A stretch of DNA of 7,482 nucleotides from Erysipelotrichaceae bacterium (lineage in GTDB: Bacteria; Bacillota_I; Bacilli_A; RFN20; CAG-826): contig JAAYDH010000082.1 in the NCBI GenBank assembly GCA_012729405.1, forward strand, positions 1 through 7,482. The letters are read 5' to 3'. Under the pieces are notes generated by a model. It searched no databases and was not told the DNA's origin. It was given only the letters and a program-made list of their open reading frames with translations. Position numbers and translations under genes: made by a program. Shown in pieces: positions 3,800 to 7,482 of this stretch. Position 1 is the stretch's first letter, and every line of letters begins with the position of its first letter.

Positions 3800-6007
3800 A
3801 TGTATATGGTGAAAAAACGCAAATTTTTAGTTAAAGGAATGACCTGTAGCGCTTGTCAGGTTCATGTCGAAAACGCGGTCAAAAAATTACCAGGTGTCGA
3901 TAATGTGGTGGTCAACCTCATCAACAACACTTTGGAGTTTGAAAGCGGCACGGTGAATGACAAGACAATTTCAAACGCCGTGAAGAAAGCTGGTTATCAA
4001 GCGGTTCCTTTTCAAAAGATTGATTATCGAGCCCAAGAAAAGACCAAAGGCAAATCTTTGATTGTGTCGCTTGTCCTTTTAGTGGTCCTGCTCTATTTAG
4101 CAATGGGGCATATGCTTGGCATTCCACTTCCTAGTTTTTTTACGGATCCGTATGGAGGGATCTACCTCTCTGTTAGTCAGTTTGTCGTCCTTGTCCCTAT
4201 TGTTGTTTTGAATTTCCATTATTTTACGAGTGGCTTTGCCAAGTTGTTTCGCTTGAAGCCAAACATGGATTCTCTCGTGGCTCTTGGATCCACAGCCTCA
4301 ATTCTCTACTCGATTTATGCCTCGGTAATGATTATTATCGCGGAAGTCAATCACGACCCATCCATGGCGCATCACTTCATTGAACAACTATATTTTGATG
4401 GGGCCGGGACCATTCTCGCTCTCGTATCCCTCGGAAAATATATCGAATATAAATCGAAACGCAAGACCAGCAACGCGATTAACGATTTGTTGAAGTTGCA
4501 AGGTGACAAGGCCACGATCATTAAAGGCGAACAAGAAATCATTATTGATATCAAAGATATTCAAGTCGGAGACATCATTAAATTGACCGCTGGAACAAAC
4601 TCTCCTGTCGACGGCGTGATTGTTGAAGGCCATGGCAGTTTTAACGAATCATCCTTAACGGGTGAAAGTCTGCCTGTTTTTCATCAAGCGGGAGACAAAC
4701 TTTTAAGCGGAGTAACAAATTTAGATGGATATCTTCTCTATCAAGCAACTTCAACCTCTGCAAATTCAACAATCGCCAAAATTGTTGAAATGGTTAGTGA
4801 GGCTTCTTCTTCAAAAGCCCCAATAGCTAAGGTTGTCGATAAAATTAGTTTAATTTTTGTGCCGATAGTCCTTGGTCTATCCATAATTACCTTAGCCGTC
4901 TGGTGGATAGCGACCGGAAGTTTTGAAACCGCTATCAGCTTTGCTATTCCTGTCCTTGTTATTTCGTGCCCCTGTGCTCTTGGACTTGCAACCCCAATTG
5001 CAATTATGATTTCAACTGGTGTGGCGGCAAAAAACCATATCTTAATTCATAACGCCGAAGCGCTTGAAAATCTCAGCAAAATTCGAACTGTCGTCATGGA
5101 TAAAACAGGCACCCTTACAAAGGGTGATTTACGCGTTTCTCATTTCGTTGGTTTCGATGATAACTTTGACGCCCTCTTCTTTGGAATCGAAAAAACATCC
5201 TCTCATCCATTAGCTGTCGCAATTAATAAATACCTCAGCGAAGACAAAGTTGTTGCCACAAAGTTTGACCAAGTCACAACCATCCCTGGCAGAGGCTTAA
5301 AAGGTGTTTATAGAGGACAAATTTTCTATGCTGGTAATGCAGCTTTTATTAAAGATATGACTGGGCTTGATTTCACTTATGATACCCTCTCTTCTTCATG
5401 TGTCATCCTCGCTGATGAAGAAAAGATATATGGCTATGCTTTGATCAACGACTCAATTAAAGATTCAAGCGTTGAAGCTATTCGAGCGTTCCAAAGAGCT
5501 GGTATTAAGACAGTTATGCTTACTGGCGACAATAAAAAGAACGCCGAGGAAATGAATCAACTACTCAAGATTGATGAAATTATCGCTGAAGTTTTACCTG
5601 ACCAAAAAGCCGAGATTATCCGTGGCTATCAAAAAGATGGTATGACACTAATGATTGGTGATGGCATCAATGATGCAGTTGCTCTTGAAGTGGCGGATGT
5701 TTCAATGGCCATTGGGGCGGGCAGTGACATCGCTATAAAATCATCTGACCTCGTACTTGTCAAAGACAATCTCTTCGATGCCTATCGCGCTTATCGATTA
5801 AGTAAGCGAACATTACGAAACATTAAAATGAATCTTTTCTGGGCATTTCTATATAACGTGGCCTCGATTCCAATCGCGATGGGAATATTCTACCCGGCTT
5901 ACGCATTAGCTCTCAACCCGATGATTGCCGCTCTTGCAATGACCTTCAGCAGTGTCTTTGTTGTTGCGAATGCCTCTCGGCTTTTTATCAACAAAACATA
6001 CAAATGA
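3800..6007 (+). CDS. copA: Copper-exporting P1B-type ATPase (CopA)
   Basis: A 735-aa ATP-driven pump that moves Cu(I) out of the cytosol. One N-terminal HMA metal-binding domain (~7-72) carries GMTCSAC (13-19). Membrane helices follow, then the actuator domain with TGES (287-290), the metal-path SCPCALG (CPC 390-392), the phosphorylated Asp in DKTGT (D434), the P1B-specific His-Pro (469-470), TGD (575-577) and GDGIND (620-625). Helix 7 has Tyr-Asn (685-686) and helix 8 has M714 and S717-S718, the signature of Cu(I) pumps as opposed to Zn/Cd pumps. One oddity: after GDGINDA the usual Pro is Val (V627). Length is normal. Start ATG 3800 has no SD; ATG 3806, two codons on, is equally possible. 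It ends in TGA and leads an apparent copA-ZIP-chaperone operon, divergent from feoA. Confidence 0.96.
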   Translation: MYMVKKRKFLVKGMTCSACQVHVENAVKKLPGVDNVVVNLINNTLEFESGTVNDKTISNAVKKAGYQAVPFQKIDYRAQEKTKGKSLIVSLVLLVVLLYLAMGHMLGIPLPSFFTDPYGGIYLSVSQFVVLVPIVVLNFHYFTSGFAKLFRLKPNMDSLVALGSTASILYSIYASVMIIIAEVNHDPSMAHHFIEQLYFDGAGTILALVSLGKYIEYKSKRKTSNAINDLLKLQGDKATIIKGEQEIIIDIKDIQVGDIIKLTAGTNSPVDGVIVEGHGSFNESSLTGESLPVFHQAGDKLLSGVTNLDGYLLYQATSTSANSTIAKIVEMVSEASSSKAPIAKVVDKISLIFVPIVLGLSIITLAVWWIATGSFETAISFAIPVLVISCPCALGLATPIAIMISTGVAAKNHILIHNAEALENLSKIRTVVMDKTGTLTKGDLRVSHFVGFDDNFDALFFGIEKTSSHPLAVAINKYLSEDKVVATKFDQVTTIPGRGLKGVYRGQIFYAGNAAFIKDMTGLDFTYDTLSSSCVILADEEKIYGYALINDSIKDSSVEAIRAFQRAGIKTVMLTGDNKKNAEEMNQLLKIDEIIAEVLPDQKAEIIRGYQKDGMTLMIGDGINDAVALEVADVSMAIGAGSDIAIKSSDLVLVKDNLFDAYRAYRLSKRTLRNIKMNLFWAFLYNVASIPIAMGIFYPAYALALNPMIAALAMTFSSVFVVANASRLFINKTYK

Positions 6008-6009
6008 TA

Positions 6010-6029
6010 GAAGTAGATTTTATTACTTC
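6010..6029 (+). other. Small hairpin after copA
   Basis: GAAGTA (6010-6015) and TACTTC (6024-6029) form a 6-bp stem with an 8-nt loop, starting 2 nt after the copA stop. It is AT-rich and has no following T tract, so it is not a convincing terminator; it may slow read-through or protect the copA message end. It lies in the 57-bp gap before the ZIP gene. Confidence 0.35.
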
Positions 6030-6030
6030 G

Positions 6031-6046
6031 TGATAAACTAATATCA
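6031..6046. promoter_or_regulatory. Palindrome TGATA-N6-TATCA upstream of the ZIP gene
   Basis: Perfect 5-bp arms with a 6-bp centre, ending 18 bp before the ZIP ATG. It has the same 5-6-5 geometry as the operator at 325-340 but a different arm sequence. It does not fit FNR (TGAT-N4-ATCA) or a Zur box. It could be an operator giving the ZIP gene separate control, or a chance AT-rich palindrome. Confidence 0.3.
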
Positions 6047-6064
6047 AATGGAAATATTTGTATT

Positions 6065-6892
6065 ATGAATGATCCTATCCTTATCTCAATAATTGCCATC
6101 TCTCTCATCTTTTTCTCAACTGTTTTAGGTTCTGGTCTTGTTTTCCTATTTAAGAAAGACTTAACTCCAAAGCTTCGCTCCATCATCCTCGGATTTGCCG
6201 GTGGAATCATGATTTGTGTCGCCTTCTTTGGTCTGATACTCCCCGCGATTGATCAAAGTAAGATCAACCCAGCCTATAATGGCTGGTCGTATGTCCCTCC
6301 GGTGGTTGGTTTCATCCTCGGTGGTCTCTTATTATTTGCCCTTGATAAAATCATCCCTCACTTTCATAAAATGACGAACACGGAAGAAGGTTTACCCAGC
6401 CGTGCAGTCAGCCAAAACATTCGTTTCTTTCTCGCTGTGACCATTCACAATATTCCAGAAGGATTGTCGGTTGGCTTTGCCTGTGGTCTTGCGATTGCTT
6501 TAGCGAGAGACTCTTTGACAGACCCCATAGTCGTTACTGGAGCGATTGCTTCCGCCTTATCTTTGGCAATTGGTATATCGGTACAAAACATCCCTGAAGG
6601 TGCCGCGATATCTATTCCCATGTTTGGCGATGGGATGAAAAAGTGGAAAGCTTTCTTATTCGGTGCATTCTCGGGAATAGTTGAGCCACTCTTTGCAATT
6701 GCGGCTTTGTTCTTGGCTCAATTGGTGGTGGTTACTCCGTGGCTCCTCGCAATGGCGGCTGGAGCGATGCTGTATGTTACGCTGGATGAGATTATGCCCG
6801 AAGCTCGGGGAAACGGTTACTCCCATCACTCAATGTGGTCGTTTATGATTGGTTTTATTCTCATGATGATCATGGAAGTCGCACTAGGATAA
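6065..6892 (+). CDS. ZIP-family divalent metal transporter, GufA-like
   Basis: A 275-aa, all-membrane protein of the ZIP family, which moves Zn(II), Fe(II) or related metals towards the cytosol. About eight helices can be drawn: ~5-28, 38-60, 77-97, 118-146, 155-184, 196-222, 225-247 and 255-274. The binuclear site is clear: HNIPEG in helix 4 (H128, N129, E132) and QNIPEG in helix 5 (Q174, N175, E178), with M49 in helix 2 and E207 in helix 6 at expected positions. Gln in the helix 5 motif, where ZupT has His, points to the GufA branch. A loop at 98-115 has His and Glu but no His-rich cluster. The start follows a poor SD; a 6-codon ATG-led frame (6048-6068) overlaps it by ATGA. The copper genes on both sides make the metal uncertain: Zn is the family default and Cu or Fe is possible. 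Confidence 0.92.
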   Translation: MNDPILISIIAISLIFFSTVLGSGLVFLFKKDLTPKLRSIILGFAGGIMICVAFFGLILPAIDQSKINPAYNGWSYVPPVVGFILGGLLLFALDKIIPHFHKMTNTEEGLPSRAVSQNIRFFLAVTIHNIPEGLSVGFACGLAIALARDSLTDPIVVTGAIASALSLAIGISVQNIPEGAAISIPMFGDGMKKWKAFLFGAFSGIVEPLFAIAALFLAQLVVVTPWLLAMAAGAMLYVTLDEIMPEARGNGYSHHSMWSFMIGFILMMIMEVALG

Positions 6893-6898
6893 GAGGAA
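6893..6898 (+). promoter_or_regulatory. Ribosome-binding site of the HMA chaperone gene
   Basis: GAGGAA lies immediately after the ZIP stop codon (6890-6892) and 5 nt before ATG 6904. It selects this ATG over in-frame upstream starts within the ZIP gene and indicates co-translation with ZIP. Confidence 0.8.
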
Positions 6899-6903
6899 TT
6901 TTT

Positions 6904-7164
6904 ATGAACAAAATAGTTATTAAAGTCGATGGTATGCACTGCGGAATGTGCGAAGCTCATGTCAATGACGCGGTGAGAAAAGTCAAAGGTGTCAATAAAG
7001 TAAACTCTGATCGCTCAAAAGGTGAAGTGGTCGTCATAGCTAAAGAAGATATCAATATCAAAGATATTAAAGATGCGATTACCAAACAAGGCTATCGTGT
7101 AATTTCCGAATACAATGAACCTTACGAGAAAAAAGGTTTTTTTGATTTTTTGCGCAAAAAATAG
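6904..7164 (+). CDS. copZ: CopZ-like heavy-metal-associated (HMA) chaperone
   Basis: An 86-aa cytosolic protein with one HMA (ferredoxin-like) domain at about residues 2-66 and a short charged C-terminal tail. The metal loop is G-M-H-C-G-M-C (10-16), binding Cu(I) through two cysteines; the domain ends with the usual AITKQGYRV. The tail (~70-86) is Lys- and Phe-rich. Such proteins carry Cu(I) to the CopA pump or to its sensor. The loop here is MHCGMC, whereas the CopA N-terminal domain has MTCSAC, so the two are not recent copies. It follows the ZIP stop by 11 nt with its own strong SD and stops at TAG; it is most likely the third gene of the copA operon. A longer reading from 6835 overlaps the ZIP gene by 58 nt and is rejected. 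The symbol is by similarity; a Zn or other soft-metal role is not excluded. Confidence 0.88.
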   Translation: MNKIVIKVDGMHCGMCEAHVNDAVRKVKGVNKVNSDRSKGEVVVIAKEDINIKDIKDAITKQGYRVISEYNEPYEKKGFFDFLRKK

Positions 7165-7302
7165 ATATTAAATAATATTATTTGCTGATTTTACGAGCAT
7201 CTTTCTTGGTTGCGCAAATTCAAGAATTGAATCGTTCCTCAGCGTGTTCTGTGAAACGCAAGGGCTATCGCTTTTTTCGCTTGTAGTCCGTAAATTATTA
7301 AA
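7165..7302. other. Intergenic stretch without recognised gene
   Basis: No convincing ORF or RNA gene is seen. There is an AT palindrome at 7170-7183 (AAATAATATTATTT). A bulged hairpin at about 7242-7260 (GCGT, bulged G, TTC, loop TGT, GAA, ACGC) has a T6 run about 11 nt beyond it. The spacing is too long for a standard terminator, so the end of the copA operon transcript is not fixed. Confidence 0.4.
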
Positions 7303-7323
7303 ATGTTATTAATCACTACTTTG

Positions 7324-7470
7324 ATGAAGAAAATTCCCGAAGATGTCGCGATTTGGAAAATCGACTCTTCTAGAGAATTCTTTCTTCAAATCTTCGAAAA
7401 ATTTAAACCCTATTATCTTGAAGGGATGAAAGAATTTGCTGAAGTTCGAGCGAATTTCGCGAAGAATTGA
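7324..7470 (+). CDS. Small hypothetical protein (48 aa)
   Basis: A short open frame from ATG 7324 to TGA 7468-7470; an in-frame ATG at 7303 would give 55 aa. The product is charged and aromatic (MKKIPEDVAIWKIDSSRE at the start, then a Phe/Lys/Tyr-rich middle and a helical-looking end). There is no signal peptide, membrane segment or known motif. Codon choice looks like that of the neighbouring genes, which favours a real gene, but there is no SD before either ATG and the minus strand is also open here (from the edge to about 7310). A weak promoter candidate is TTGTAG (7281-7286), 17 bp, TGTTAT (7304-7309), which suits the 7324 start. It may be a small gene, the relic of a larger one, or non-coding. 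I do not recognise a family. Confidence 0.35.
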   Translation: MKKIPEDVAIWKIDSSREFFLQIFEKFKPYYLEGMKEFAEVRANFAKN

Positions 7471-7482
7471 GCAAACTCTGTC

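Larger units (their letters stand above)
3701..3802. repeat. Imperfect tandem duplication in the feoA/copA control region
   Basis: Positions 3701-3738 and 3761-3802 are related copies, starting 60 bp apart. Within the first 21 bases, 16 are identical, including TAAG/CAAG-TT and ACTAACT. Both then carry TGGTAATGTTA followed by CTATG; the second copy has 6 extra bases (TACGTG) before it and lacks a TA dinucleotide. The first copy holds the extended -10; the second ends on the copA start codon. The duplication may have doubled an operator or relocated a promoter. Confidence 0.6.

Noticed and set aside
5899..6210. 103-aa minus-strand ORF spanning the copA/ZIP junction
   Set aside because: Antisense to two well-supported genes, of low-complexity basic composition, without an SD or family features.
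6436..6449. Second Crp-like palindrome, TGTGA-CCAT-TCACA
   Set aside because: The spacer is 4 bp, not 6, and it lies inside the ZIP gene where it encodes part of the conserved HNIPEG region; probably coincidence.
7146..7161. Perfect palindrome TTTTTTGCGCAAAAAA at the end of the HMA gene as a terminator
   Set aside because: It has no loop, only a 4-bp GC core, is coding, and has no T tract after it; poor terminator geometry.
7310..7482. Minus-strand open frame running in from the right edge
   Set aside because: Open for about 56 codons, but its translation looks irregular and it overlaps the plus-strand ORF with better codon use; cannot be settled without the flanking sequence.
1..7482. CRISPR array, tRNA/rRNA, insertion sequence or phage genes
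   Set aside because: No regularly spaced repeats, RNA-gene signatures, transposase or phage motifs were seen on either strand.

Overview
The window looks like part of the chromosome of a low-GC Gram-positive (Bacillota/Mycoplasmatota-like) bacterium. The DNA is AT-rich, Shine-Dalgarno (SD) sites are purine-rich where present, the truncated gene at the left edge encodes a lipoprotein with a lipobox, and the Feo cluster ends in a small FeoB-associated membrane protein common in that phylum. TGA is used as a stop (copA) and TGG encodes Trp, so this is the standard bacterial code and not the Mycoplasma code 4. The exact lineage cannot be fixed from the sequence alone.

Layout, left to right. (1) Positions 1-275 on the minus strand hold the start of a lipoprotein gene that runs off the window, probably a substrate-binding protein of an ABC transporter. 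(2) Divergent from it, at 332-952 on the plus strand, is a Crp/Fnr-family regulator. The 51-56 bp between them carries a perfect TGTGA-N6-TCACA operator lying over the regulator's own start codon. (3) A bidirectional hairpin terminator at 939-970 separates the regulator from a convergent ferrous-iron uptake operon on the minus strand, read as feoA (3661-3425), feoB (3422-1167) and a 61-aa FeoB-associated protein (1165-980). (4) A crowded 138-bp divergent control region (3662-3799) has overlapping -10 elements, several metal-repressor-like palindromes and an imperfect tandem duplication. (5) On the plus strand lie a P1B-type copper-exporting ATPase (3800-6007), a GufA-like ZIP metal transporter (6065-6892) and a CopZ-like HMA metallochaperone (6904-7164), probably one operon. 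(6) The last 318 bp hold only a doubtful 48-55 aa ORF.

Taken together this is a transition-metal homeostasis island: Fe(II) import in one direction, Cu(I) export and chaperoning plus a ZIP carrier in the other, with an anaerobic/stress-type Crp/Fnr regulator beside it. Each protein family is known. I did not find a clearly new system. The most distinctive content is regulatory: the operator over the regulator's start codon, and the shared feo/cop control region.
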